64,000 nucleotides of DNA from Hymenopellis radicata. Its lineage: Eukaryota > Basidiomycota > Agaricomycetes > Agaricales > Physalacriaceae. Under the pieces are notes generated by a model that had not been told where the DNA came from, did not search any database, and saw only the letters and a program-made list of their open reading frames with translations. The position numbers and the translations under genes were made by a program. The stretch covers positions 248,001-312,000 of the forward strand of contig JADNRX010000018.1 in NCBI GenBank assembly GCA_015501595.1, in the 5' to 3' direction. Positions within the stretch are counted from its first letter, which is position 1; each line of letters starts with the position of its first letter. This document shows, in pieces, positions 12,441 through 22,487 of this stretch.

Positions 12441-15090
12441 ATGCTCTTCCTGCCTCTCGTCGTCTTCGTCGCTCAACTGGGACTCGTGGTTGGCGCGGTT
12501 ACCTTGCGTCGACCCGTTTCCTTGGACAATGCTACTGTCAAAGGCACTCGTGGTCGGACGGTCTCCAAGTTCTTCGCTATACCTTTTGCACAACCGCCGT
12601 ACGCTCGCCGTCTCCGGAGCTCAGTCACTGATTTGCTGACTCAAGCCTTTGTAGAACGGGTCAACTCCGATTCCAACTTCCCCAGGCTGTCGATGCGTAC
12701 ACGGGCGAGATTGACGCGACTTCTCGGGGACCAGCTTGTCCTCAACAGGCTATCTCGATACCGAGTCTCATCGGACTCCCGCACCGCGTCAGAGATATCA
12801 TCCTCAATTCCATATTCACCGCGGCTCTTCCGTCGGATGAAGACTGTGAGTCCTTTAGCTTGCTTGATATCTCAGTGCTCACTCTTCATTGCAAGGTTTG
12901 ACGATCGACGTTATCGCACCTACAAAAAACCTTGAAACTGACAGCAAACTTCCAGTTGTTGTCGTACGTGTCAGCCTTTCTTGTCGTGAAAAAGGGCTAA
13001 TCATTTTTGAAGTGGTTTTTTGGAGGTACGCCTCGCGCCCAAGGAGTATCCTTGAGCTGACATACGCGTTTTTTTTTTCATTCAAGGTGGCTTCGAACTT
13101 GGTGGGACGCGGCTGTAAGCTGTCGCTTACATGAACTGCCATGACAGAGCTAATCTTACTTTTCTAGGTACGATGGTACTAGTATTGTTAAACGCTCGAT
13201 TAAGCTCGGAAAGCCGGTCATCTATGTAGCCATGAACTACCGAGTATCAGGTAAGCCCAGAGCCGGATCGAGGCTTTGCGGTGTTCTCATCCTTAGCAAC
13301 TCTACTAGCGTACGGGTTCTTGGCGGGCAAGGAGGTGAAAGACGCCGGAGTCGGAAATCTTGCACTACACGATCGTATGCAAGTCACTTCTCGTTTGATG
13401 CGGTTACTGATGTTAGTATTACTCAAGAACGACTGGCCCTTAAGTGGGTCCAAAAGTACATTCACGCGTTCGGGGGAGACCCGAACAAGGTCACTATGTG
13501 CGCGTTTTTTATTGTTTCTACGGAATCAAATCATATGCTGACGAACTTTGGTAGCTGGGGCCAATCGGCAGGCGCTATGTCAGTGGCCTTGCATATGCTC
13601 ATCAACGACGGCAACCATGAAGGACTCTTCCGGGGCGCTTTCATGCAATCGGGTGCACCTATTCCCGTCGGCGACATCGAGCACGGTCAGAAAGGTACGG
13701 AGTTTTGAATGCCTAGCTGTTATTATCAGTGTTGATGATTCTCTCACAGGTTATGACGCCATTGTGCAGAAAACAGGATGCGCGAGCTCTGAAGATACTT
13801 TGGCATGTCTTAGGAAAGTGAAATTCAGCCAGTTGAAGAAGGCGGTTGATGCTTCGCCCTTCGTGATGGAATACCAGGTCAGGATACGCTTGAACCTGCG
13901 TCGTCGTTGGCTATTCTGACTCACGCCATCTAGTCCTTGATGCTGGCTTGGCTTCCGCGGACGGATGGTGTCTTGTTTTCTGATAATCCGCAACGCCTCG
14001 TGGAACAAGGGAAAGTAGCCAACATTCCGTTCGTGATTGGTTCGTTGTTACCCAATTAGCTACTTCACGCGGCGCTGTTAACTCTTTTTCAGGAAACTGT
14101 GATGACGAGGGGACCATATTTTCATTATCGCAGCGGAATATTACGTGAGTTCCTAACCTCTCAGCTAGGTGGTAGTGTTACTGATCTTTCGCTTCGCATA
14201 GTACAGCTGCCCATTTCAGGGCATACGTCCATGAAGTCATGTTGCCCACTGCTCCAGATAAGGTCATTGATAGACTTATGGACCTCTATCCATATGAAGA
14301 TAGACGTCTCTCCGACACTGGCTTCTTCAGTCTGCTGAGTCCGCTTTTCGATCTGTTGGCTACTTTCCAGGGAGATGTCGTGTTTCAAGCGCCACGCCGA
14401 TTTTTCATTTCCTCGTTATCCGGAAAGCAGGATATCTACACATACAGTGCGTCTTTCCTCAGACCGGGGCCGCACGCGCATCTTGGCTAACGATTGCGTC
14501 CAGTTTATAAGCGTGTGAGGAACATTCCCGTCTTGGGGTCTTTCCATATGGCCGACCTAGTCTTGAACTCGTTTCGGGACCTTCCGATACTCCCACCTGC
14601 TGACATGCAGGACTACCTCATCCACTTTGTTACCGACCTTGATCCCAACGGAAACGGAAACGAAACCACCGGTGGAATCACCTGGCCGAAGTATACCAAG
14701 GAGGAGCCAAAGATGTTATCCTTCAATGATGCCCGTCCCAAGTTGACTATCACCGAGGATACCTTCAGAGAGCCCCAAATGACCGCAATCCACGAGATCT
14801 CCCTAGAATATCCAATCTGATAGCTTGTGGCAGGGTATCGTAGACCTAGAATGACTTGCAGACTTATCCTTCTCTCATAGCTCATGTTGACTCGCACTTA
14901 ATTACCGCTAGCCTCTCAATTCCGTAGACAGAGCGAATCTTCGAATCCATGTCTGTTTGCTTTTCAACTTTGAACGTTCGTCATGGTCTGCAGAGAGCTG
15001 TTTCAAAAACGTGTCTGTCTGCGAACTAGTACGTACACTGGCTGCTTCGACTTATATTTCTCCGATGTAAAAATGAACAGAGCAAATAGA
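11370..15090. repeat. right arm of the ~3.7 kb inverted duplication
   Basis: This is the reverse complement of about 765-4450, containing the second carboxylesterase and part of its repeated 5' flank. Outward of the gene it ends near 15,090, after the stretch GTAAAAATGAACAGAGCAAA that matches the other arm near 770-800. The arms enclose about 6.9 kb of single-copy sequence with WDR59. Confidence 0.85.
12441..14820 (+). CDS. type-B carboxylesterase / lipase, copy 2
   Basis: This is a paralogue of the gene at 1049-3424 with the same exon plan. A signal peptide (MLFLPLVVFVAQLGLVVG) is followed by AQPPTGQLRFQLPQAVDAY after the first intron (12,599 to ~12,652), then FGGGFELGG (oxyanion), WGQSAG (nucleophile), GNCDDEGT (acid) and LGSFHMADL (His). 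The protein ends at 14,820 with a short tail after TEDTFREPQMTAIHEI. Differences from copy 1 include a two-residue deletion near the C-terminus (FNDARPKL against FNDARKDRPKL) and several surface substitutions. Introns are more variable than exons, and both copies keep the frame. This suggests that purifying selection has kept both as working secreted esterases. The substrate is unknown. Confidence 0.88.
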
Positions 15091-15419
15091 ACACATTGCG
15101 ATCTTATCTACAAACAATAGCCTTTTGCGCCGGGTCCTCGAGACAATCGCGAACTCTGACAAGGAACGTAGTACCTTCGCGTCCGTCTAATACTATGGTC
15201 GTAGGGCCGCTACCACCATATGATCTAGGCAGCATCACGATTTCGGACAATAGGCTTTTTCAGATGAGCCAGTTTGATCATGGGTGTTTCATACAGCGGA
15301 ACGCTCGTCATTTCTAGTCGGACACAACTCAAGGGACTCTCTCCTCCTATGGCTCCATTTGTAAACGTGGCTGTCCATCCACTAGACTCGATCGCGTACT
15401 TGAAATGATATTTCGACGC
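14821..15419. other. spacer after carboxylesterase 2
   Basis: The first ~270 bases are the outer end of the inverted-repeat arm. The remainder, to the stop of the convergent carboxypeptidase gene, shows no gene that I can support. Confidence 0.5.
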
Positions 15420-17209
15420 TCAACTTGGTCGGACGCCACCCGCATCAGTCCATTTTCCTACGCCCATTGCCTGTTCAAACAGCCTCAGCGCCGCCTCCCC
15501 AATCTCCAGTGAGCCGTACGAGTACGCCGGAACCTCGTGCCCTGCGCCATATACTCGCACATACGTGAAATCCGTGGTAGTATTGGCGGCACTCTTGTAG
15601 AGCCCGGCCACTTCTCCATCCACAGTTAATTCTCGAACTCCGACAAGGAGAGCGAAAGCGATGCGTCAACGGCGTCAACCACTTTCTCAACGCCTTTGTA
15701 ATTGCAGATGAAGTCCTGTGTTCCCAGTGATTGAGAAAAGGATAGAAGAAGAAGAAGATCAAGGCACTCACAGCGTCGCCGTCGTATAGAATAACTCGGA
15801 CGCCCCTTTCGATGACACCCTCCAAGCAACCCCCGCGAATTCCTGATCCCATCTCCTGTCATCGCGAAATTGATGTACACATTTTCATTGGTGATAGACC
15901 AGTTCTTTTCTGCTCCAATCGACGCCTGGAGCGACACGTTAGTCAGATACGGCTCAAGTGCAGGCGGATACGAGGCTGGTTGGGGGGACCGGAAGTCGTA
16001 TACCTGCAAACTGAGGATCAGCATGCCTTGAGCGAAGACGAGGAGATGGACATACATCGCGATTGCTTGAGAGAGGCCCGTCAACATACTGATTACAGAT
16101 TTGTTGTGCGTTCAAGCACACATCGTCCGTGCCGTTGATATAGCAGGACTTGATCTACACGTCGGTGAATATCCGCAAACCTATCAGACGAAAAGTCAGG
16201 AAGAACCTACCAGATCCTCACAGCCTCCTGCTGTATGAAACGAGAAATTGGCTATCTGGAGGAGTATATCGGGCACCAATACTTGGTACGGGTTCGACTG
16301 TGCATATGCGATGTCGGCGGGAAATTGGAGGAGAGCGTCCTAAAGCAACATCAGCAGTCTAGTCAAGATGTTGTCAGAGTGAAGAACCAACAGTGAATCC
16401 ATTGCCTATTCCTAGCACAGTCAAATTCAAAGGTGCGCCTTCAACCTTGCCAGCCGCGATAGCATCGTTCTGTGAGAGAAAGTAGTCGGCGAAAGTCGGT
16501 CCGTAGCGTCCACCATATCTGTGGAGAAGACATTCAACGACATAGCACGAAAAATGAAAGGGAGCGCTCACGACTCGGTCCAAATTGCTAGCCCATTCCT
16601 GTTCAGATTCGCAAAGCGCTCGTCCGCGAGAAAGATCTGCATGAACTTCCATATGTCTACCGCAGCGTCATGCGCTGACCCGACTTTCAGGTCACCATAC
16701 GAGAACCCGACGCCGACAGGTTGGTCAATGAACAGCATGTTGGCGTTATTGTTCCATGCATAAGGATTGAGTGTAACGGATGAGCTGTCGTTGGTAATGC
16801 GACAAGGACCTAATTCCTGGAAGAGGCCAACCATACTGGAGCTGCCAGGTCCGCCATTGAACCAGAGCGCGAGCGGGGCATCCTCCGAGTTATTACGCGC
16901 CGCAAAATACCAGAAGAAGATAGCTTCCGTTTCTGTCAAGTTGACATAGCCGGAGGCCTGGTACACGTCTGGCGTCGTTTCGCAGACACCCGAATTCTCT
17001 GTCACGCGCAGGGACCTGTTGGCTGGAGCTGACACGATCTCGCGCTGCACTGGCGCTGAAATTGACTTCAACTCGGGTTGCCCTCGTCCTTTGAGGTTCT
17101 TCGGGATGCCGGCGCCATCGTCTATAACGCCCTTGATCTCGGGAATTTGGTCAGCGCCTACACCGTGCAGGTAAAGTGCTCCTAGCGCGAGGGTGAGAAT
17201 GCGTAACAT
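15420..17209 (-). pseudogene. serine carboxypeptidase (S10), frame-broken
   Basis: This is a secreted serine carboxypeptidase of family S10. The start at 17,209 gives a signal peptide (MLRILTLALGALYLHGVGA). Family motifs follow in order: LWFNGGPGSSSM, NMLFIDQPVGVGFSYG, the nucleophile WTESYGGRYGP across an intron near 16,530-16,570, LTVLGIGNG, the Asp in YDGDADFICN across an intron, and the His in RVYGAGHEVP. All triad residues are thus encoded, but two frame changes have no convincing intron. One lies near 15,832 at a run of five G (sense strand), between TGDGIRNSRG and LEGVIERGVRV. The other is near 15,635, where SEFEN runs into TAA just before TVDGEVAG, one base short of the expected EFENWTVDGE-type join. 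Either the gene is decaying or the sequence has single-base errors. A 51 nt intron with a weak GTGGTT donor is a poor alternative for the second break. Confidence 0.7.
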
Positions 17210-18378
17210 GCGGACGTCGGAATTTATGTTGTACTAACCACTTTTTCTCAACCGCTTTTTGTACTGTCTTTGCGTTGACGGACAAAACCTAACGCGTACT
17301 GTTACAGTAATGTCCGAAAGACTTCGGGCCAGCATGAAAAGAGGACGGGACTCTTAATTGAAGTTAACGCACTCGGTACGTGGGGCGGATGTTAGATGCT
17401 TGCGCGATCGGAAGGTTTCCGCAACCGGCAGTTCCATTTCGGGACCTGACGCCGTGACATGAAACAGACCAAGGCCGTTTCAACGTATTGAACGTATTCA
17501 AAGGCTCCAAAGTTTTGAACTAGCGATTCAGTCGAACCTTTTTCATGTGGCCAGCATACTAAGTCCAGTGTTCAGCTGGTCATCGCCAAGTCATCAAGTC
17601 AGAAGGACGAATTGGAGCCTGTCGGTATAAGAGGAGCCACTTGTCACGGCGAGCTTGCTGCTGGAGTGATAAACTTGAATCGGTGGAAATTTTTGGGAAC
17701 CGGTTCGCTTTTAGTCCTCGGGAATGGTCCGTAATCATTGGACATCGTCAGCGCAGAGACGGTTTGTATCATCTGAGGAGGACGAATGCATTGCTTGGCC
17801 ATTGGGAGCGCGATGAAGCAGCTTGCATGATGGGAGGAGCAAACGAACGATCAAAGTTTCAAGAGACGATCATCGAGGCTAAGGTTGACGACTAAGTATG
17901 CTCCTCCTCATCGTGGTCAGAGATACGAAATGCCTGCTAGCTGGGCTGCAGTCAGTTATCTATCCGAGTAGGAGTCGTTCGTACATTGACAAGTGACGAC
18001 GCTTGTTGACCCAGTTCTACCCTGCGTCTCGAACAAAAGAAACTGAGCAACGTCAAGACACACCCCGACTTTGGGGTTTCTGGGTTTCGTGTTTCAAAGA
18101 AGTCAAGGTCATCTGCCTCCTTACCGTATACACGACCAAGGTTCGTAGAGAAGTCGCCATGACATGTCCATTCTTGTCCACTCGCTTGTCTCAAGAAGCT
18201 GATGTTGATTCCCAGTGCTGCTTCCATCTTTGACTTGTGTGCCTTCGTGGGTAAGTAGTACCGGTGTCGTCGAAGATAAAGTCACACGATGGATGGATAC
18301 ATTTTGGGCGGGGGATAAGTACACGAAACGATAAATAATAGGATATAATGAGTTAACACCCGCCCCCCAAAAAACATT
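17210..18378. other. spacer with a truncated copy of an upstream gene's 3' end
   Basis: No intact gene is seen. From about 17,815 the sequence matches 22,415 onward, including the last ~20 codons of the unknown gene at 21,613-22,487 (ending in EAKVDD and TAA at 17,895) and the spacer leading to the CFEM gene. The codons before 17,820 have no counterpart there, so this is the 5' limit of the duplicated block. Confidence 0.6.
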
Positions 18379-19143
18379 CTACAAGAGAAGGACAACCAAT
18401 CCACTGGTGGCGAGTCCAGTGAGGGCGGTGAAGCCGTTCAAATTCAGCGCGGCGTTGCTGCCCGTGGAGGAGGAAGAGGTCCCGGCACTAACAGCAAATG
18501 CTTTAGCGTCGAGCCAAGTTACAATACACAAAAAGGGCACCTGGTAGTCGTAGCAGAACCAGCAGCAGATCCTCCACTAGCGGCGGCGGTTGATGTAAAA
18601 ACATCGCTGGACTGAAGCGTCACTCCCTGATGAACATCACAATCAGCTTTCTCAAGTTTAAGAATGGAGGCAGGCAGTATGTAATAGACATACAACATTT
18701 TCACATAGCCCCTGCCCGATGGAAAGCGCCTGATTCAGGTTGTCGCCAGAGCAGGAGTTGACCAAGCACGCCGAGGTCTCCTTCAGGTAGTCGCTGTTGT
18801 TGCATAGACACGGGATGTCGGCCGACCCGCACCCGTGGTAATCGATGTTTTTGCCATAGATACACGAGTTCGCGCAATCTATGAGTTGTCAGTGAATACC
18901 CAACGTGAGAAGTTGAGGACGACGTACCGGGGTATTGGCGACGCATGAGACCCAGCGAGGACGCGGAGACAGAGATGGCGGTGGCCAATAAGGCAGAAGC
19001 GACAGTCAGGGAGAAATGCATAGTGAACGTCAGGTTGTGAAGGAGGCGGTTGAAAGATGGCATGGAGGGGCGACCGGTTTATGTATACGCCTCATACTGT
19101 ATCCGCGTCTGGTCTGGAATAGTGATTAACTTTCGGCAACCAC
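17815..19143. repeat. direct duplication, copy A (CFEM block)
   Basis: About 1.3 kb matches 22,415-23,615 in the same orientation. It comprises a 3' gene fragment, a spacer, the complete minus-strand CFEM gene and about 120 bp beyond its start (GAAAGATGGCATGGAGGGGC in both). Identity looks highest in the CFEM exons and near the start codon. The two copies are about 4.6 kb apart. Confidence 0.8.
18379..19021 (-). CDS. CFEM-domain GPI-anchored protein, copy A
   Basis: This is a small secreted cysteine-rich protein with a fungal CFEM domain, the fold used for extracellular heme/iron capture and for some cell-wall and effector roles. Four exons are predicted. The signal peptide MHFSLTVASALLATAISVSA is followed by YPDCANSC, YHGCGSADIPCLC, ETSACLVNSC and IGQGLC, giving the eight cysteines of the domain. 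The Asp of the C-x3-D-x2-C-x-C motif (CGSADIPCLC), which is the axial heme-iron ligand in characterised CFEM proteins, is present. After a Ser/Thr/Ala-rich linker the last exon ends in a hydrophobic tail (LTGLATSGLVVLLL, stop at 18,379-18,381) typical of a GPI-anchor signal. The second intron has a GTATGT donor. Copy B at 22,803-23,446 is a close paralogue. Confidence 0.87.
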
Positions 19144-19211
19144 AAGCTCCTAAACCAGCTGTCGAAAGCTATGAAAGTGAACGAACCGAAAATATGATTG
19201 ATGGATATAGA

Positions 19212-19339
19212 AGGAAATTACCATTGACCAAGTGACAGAGAGCGGGAAGGTGAAACGCCACGAAGTATGCCCGCCGTCATGGCGTTTGATCTTCCCGCGC
19301 TCTCTTCTTACAAAGTTATTGGTCACTTGGCAATTTCCC
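19212..19339. repeat. imperfect palindrome, MITE-like
   Basis: The left arm (GACCAAGTGACAGAGAGCGG, continuing GAAGGTGAAACGCCA) pairs with the right arm (TGGCGTTTGATCTTCCCGCG, then CTCTCT and GGTCACTTGG). A central ~20 bp is unpaired. Outer bases GGAAATT and AATTTCC also pair. The two strands therefore encode similar short peptides. This may be a hairpin remnant of a small inverted-repeat element, as no transposase is attached. Confidence 0.7.
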
Positions 19340-20050
19340 ATCAACCCCTCAAAAAGCTGGCATCAAGCGGCTGGTTCGCGAAACTTCGTCTCAAATCGTG
19401 GCCATCGATCTTGACCGATTGGTCTGGTTCTATGTCCGTGTCCAAGGCGGGGAGGTTACTCCAAGAGTGAATGCAGCAATGGTTATTGTCCAAAACTGGC
19501 TCTACATCTTCGGACGAAGAGACCAGATTGACGCAGAGGCGAACATTTGCAGGAGCTGCTCCATCGCCAAGTCACGGTATGGTTGAGGTGAAATTTTATT
19601 CAACTATAGACTATCAATTTCAATCGAGACCGCTGGTTCTTGTTACACACGGAACACCGAACAGAACAGAAGACCTCGTACCTGACATACTTGTGGCGTA
19701 TCAACTTCGAGGACGAGACCATTTCCTAAATCTACGTTCCCACGTGTGGGCGTGTGGGATTTGGACCTAGACGTGCCTTATTTTGCCGCCTTCAAGGACC
19801 GTTTTCTTCTTAGCTCCACCTACGTGAGCTGGCGAACGGCTAGGGTAAGCGTTGGATAAGGAAAGCAGAGAGATAGAATAATGAGATCTCCTACCACTGA
19901 TGCTAGTTACAAGCAAGTTGGTGCTCCTGCCTTATTGGGCGAGATCGCGTGCGCGTCGAATAACTTAGACCACCATCATCAAATTACGACCCGGCCACAA
20001 ATCGCCCTCCACTGCCCGGAAAAAGCCCTCTGCTACTCCTAGAGGCAAAT

Positions 20051-20151
20051 AAAAGCCTGCGAGCCAACTCTCGTAGCACAAACGAAAGCCTGCGAGCCAT
20101 CTCTCGTAGCACAAACGAAAAGCCTGCGAGCTATCTCTCGTAGCACAGAAA
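20051..20151. repeat. three tandem copies of a 33-34 bp unit
   Basis: The unit AAAAGCCTGCGAGCCAWCTC plus TCGTAGCACAAACG occurs three times in a row with few changes. Each unit holds a small stem (GCGAG with CTCGT). Read on the minus strand, the period of 33 gives a repeated peptide (RLCYERWLAGF), but no surrounding gene supports translation. Confidence 0.8.
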
Positions 20152-21612
20152 AGAGCCTTGGACATTCCGTTCTGAGCGCCGTCAAGCACCCAAATACGGC
20201 CAGACGACGAATCCTACTCCGTGGCCCGCCTTTGCCTCACAGTCCCGCCACCGCCGTTCTCGCATTGCTCGCAGCGACGCGTCTAAAAGCCCTGTGAAAG
20301 GCTCTTCGGCTCTCACTCCGAGACCACGTCAGCACGGCCACGTCACTCAGTCTAGGCCCTTTCGGCAAGTCTACCCCGACCATCCGGATTCCCATCTGCC
20401 ATGCACGCCGGCCACGACCTGTGAATCCTGGCACTGGGCGCGTCGCCATGGAACAGACCGACAGCTGGTACCTCGCACCCAGCAAGAGGCCGCTGGACGG
20501 ACGACAACAGCTCTGCGACCGCAAAGCCATTTGCTCCACGCCCACCAATCCTACCCGCTGCGAGCATGCGCCGTGACGGTCAATGGTCGGACGCGCGCCC
20601 ACAATCTCGACAGGTCCGTTGCTGTATCTTCGAGATCGACGCCAGTAGTGCCCTTCCTCGGTGTTTTGAACTTGACAGCAGCACTTGCCCCGGCGTTCTG
20701 GACTTTCTCTGGCGACGTCCCACCCGCTGTGTCCCACTGCTGTTTTCGCACCCTGGCATCTCCGATGGCTGCACAGTCAGTCACGTCGGGCCGGCCTCCC
20801 GAGCTCGTCTCTTGCATTCTCTCGCCGACGATTGACCAAGCTATTACCATCCTCGCATTCCCGTATCACCCTCATATAAATACATACCATATTTGCTCAA
20901 CTCTTCGTGGCCCCAAGATCGAATACAGGCTTGTTGTCGTGAACACACGGTGTAGTGTCAACTTGCAACCATGACCTTGATGATGTCCTTGAGAGCAAGT
21001 CTCATGTATATTCTTCTTGCAGTGAACATGCCTGAATGATGAGACTTGCCCGGACATATTGGCCAAGTGCGCGTTTAATACAAGGCTGATTGAGCCAGTC
21101 ACATTCCATGCAGGATGTATTGGCGGGGCCGTACCAAGACTACGCGCTTGTGATTTTCAAGTGATCTTAACATTGAAGACTTGAAGTCACTTCATATGTG
21201 AGCTATCAGTTTGGGGTGTGCAGCCTACTTACGGGAGGATGTGATCAAATGCTGGCTTTGAGAGTCCGAGTCCTGGGACCTACAGCAGATGATCCAAAAT
21301 TCATGCAATTCAATTGTTTCTTGTGCTCTTGTATTTCTTTGGCGACTGACTGTAGGTCAGTTTCGGGGCCTTGAGCCCCTGACTGTGTACCAGAGGCGCG
21401 CGGCGACCTTCTTAAATGCGGAGATATCCCCGCGCGTACTTAGTACATGGGTGGAAGCCGGACTTCGCCACTCGTAACGCTTTCACACCCGGCCGTTCCT
21501 GACGGGACCGCTTGCCGGATTCTACCTACCTACCTACCTTCTCTCGACGCGCTCATCATCTCGGAGAGACTGCCTCTGTCACTCTTCTCTACTGTTAATT
21601 TCGACTTAATAT

Positions 21613-22487
21613 ATGTCTATTCTTCCTAACACGGGCATCCTGCCGCCGATACCGGACACGTTTGATTTCGAGGCATGGAGAAAAATTCCGCAGGTCATGG
21701 ATCCAACTGGCCGAAGCTTGCGCGTTCGGAACGCATTCAACTGTCAAGTTTTTTTTTGATGTAGGCATACTACGGATACGCGGAGGACGATATTTTGCAG
21801 ATGGTCGCCAGCCAGGTCGGACCTTTACCGGTTTTCATTTTCCAGCGCGTAGAGCTCCTGCGCGCTGCGAAAGCGGACGCTTTGGAGGCAGGCAAAGAGA
21901 AATCCAAGGCTCCCTCGTACTCCACAACCCTATCAAGCGCGTTACCGGCCAGCAACCCGACACTACTAAGATTCCCTTAGTTCTCCTCAACTCCATGGCC
22001 AGTCAGCTCTATGTTCCACTTAACTGGTTCGCAGACGACAAACTCGAAATGATGCTGCACCGGCTCGAAACCAAACAGATTAGGCCAGAGTCGACGTCGG
22101 ACAATCCAAACCCGGAGAAGATCGCCACATTCGACATAATTCAGATGGTTAAGCTCTGGGGTTCCGACGAGGATTCGTCGTGTTTGACGCCTCTGATGTG
22201 GCAGGAGACGACGCTGAATATGAAGAACGCGCTCGTTGTCCTCCTGGTGTCCCAGAAGGAATCCCGGCATAATTATGCGACCCAGTTTCATCTACACCGC
22301 TCCTTCTTCGTGCGACATGGTCATTTCGAGGAGAACTACCCCCATTGAAACGCGTTCGAGCGTACCGCGCGACCGCGAATACTATGCCAAACGAGTGGAC
22401 ACGATTCTGGAGGCCAAAAAGCAGGGCGATGGGAGGAGCAAAGGAACGATCATTAAAGTTTCAAGAGAGGCTAAGGTTGACGACTAA
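21613..22487 (+). pseudogene. unknown protein gene with two frame breaks
   Basis: The ATG at 21,613 opens an exon (MSILPNTGILPPIPDTFDF), followed by a GT-AG intron ending at about 21,764. The next exon (AYYGYAEDDILQMVASQVGP, FIFQRVELLRAAKADALEAG) loses its frame near 21,905. From there a different frame continues (GSLVLHNPIKRVTGQQPD, then MASQLYVPLNWFADDKLEMM and TFDIIQMVKLWGSDEDSS). A second break occurs at a run of five C near 22,340, after which PIETRSSVPRDREYYAKRVD leads to a stop at 22,485. The exons read like one soluble protein of about 270 residues that I do not recognise. The breaks suggest decay or base errors. Its last codons are duplicated at 17,830-17,895. Confidence 0.5.

Larger units (their letters stand above)
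19022..21612. other. gene-poor interval with a palindrome, tandem repeat and GC-rich open frames
   Basis: The region contains the palindrome at 19,212-19,339 and the 33-bp repeat at 20,051-20,151, listed separately. From 20,230 to 20,980 a GC-rich stretch is open on both strands (226 codons on plus, 166 on minus). It shows no motif, and its codon use looks random, so I do not call a gene. A short (CTAC)n run lies near 21,526-21,540. Confidence 0.45.

Noticed and set aside
20237..20974. Long open frames on both strands of a GC-rich stretch (226 and 166 codons)
   Set aside because: Opposed frames in the same DNA, no motif, no splice signals and no recognisable domain; long frames arise by chance at high GC.
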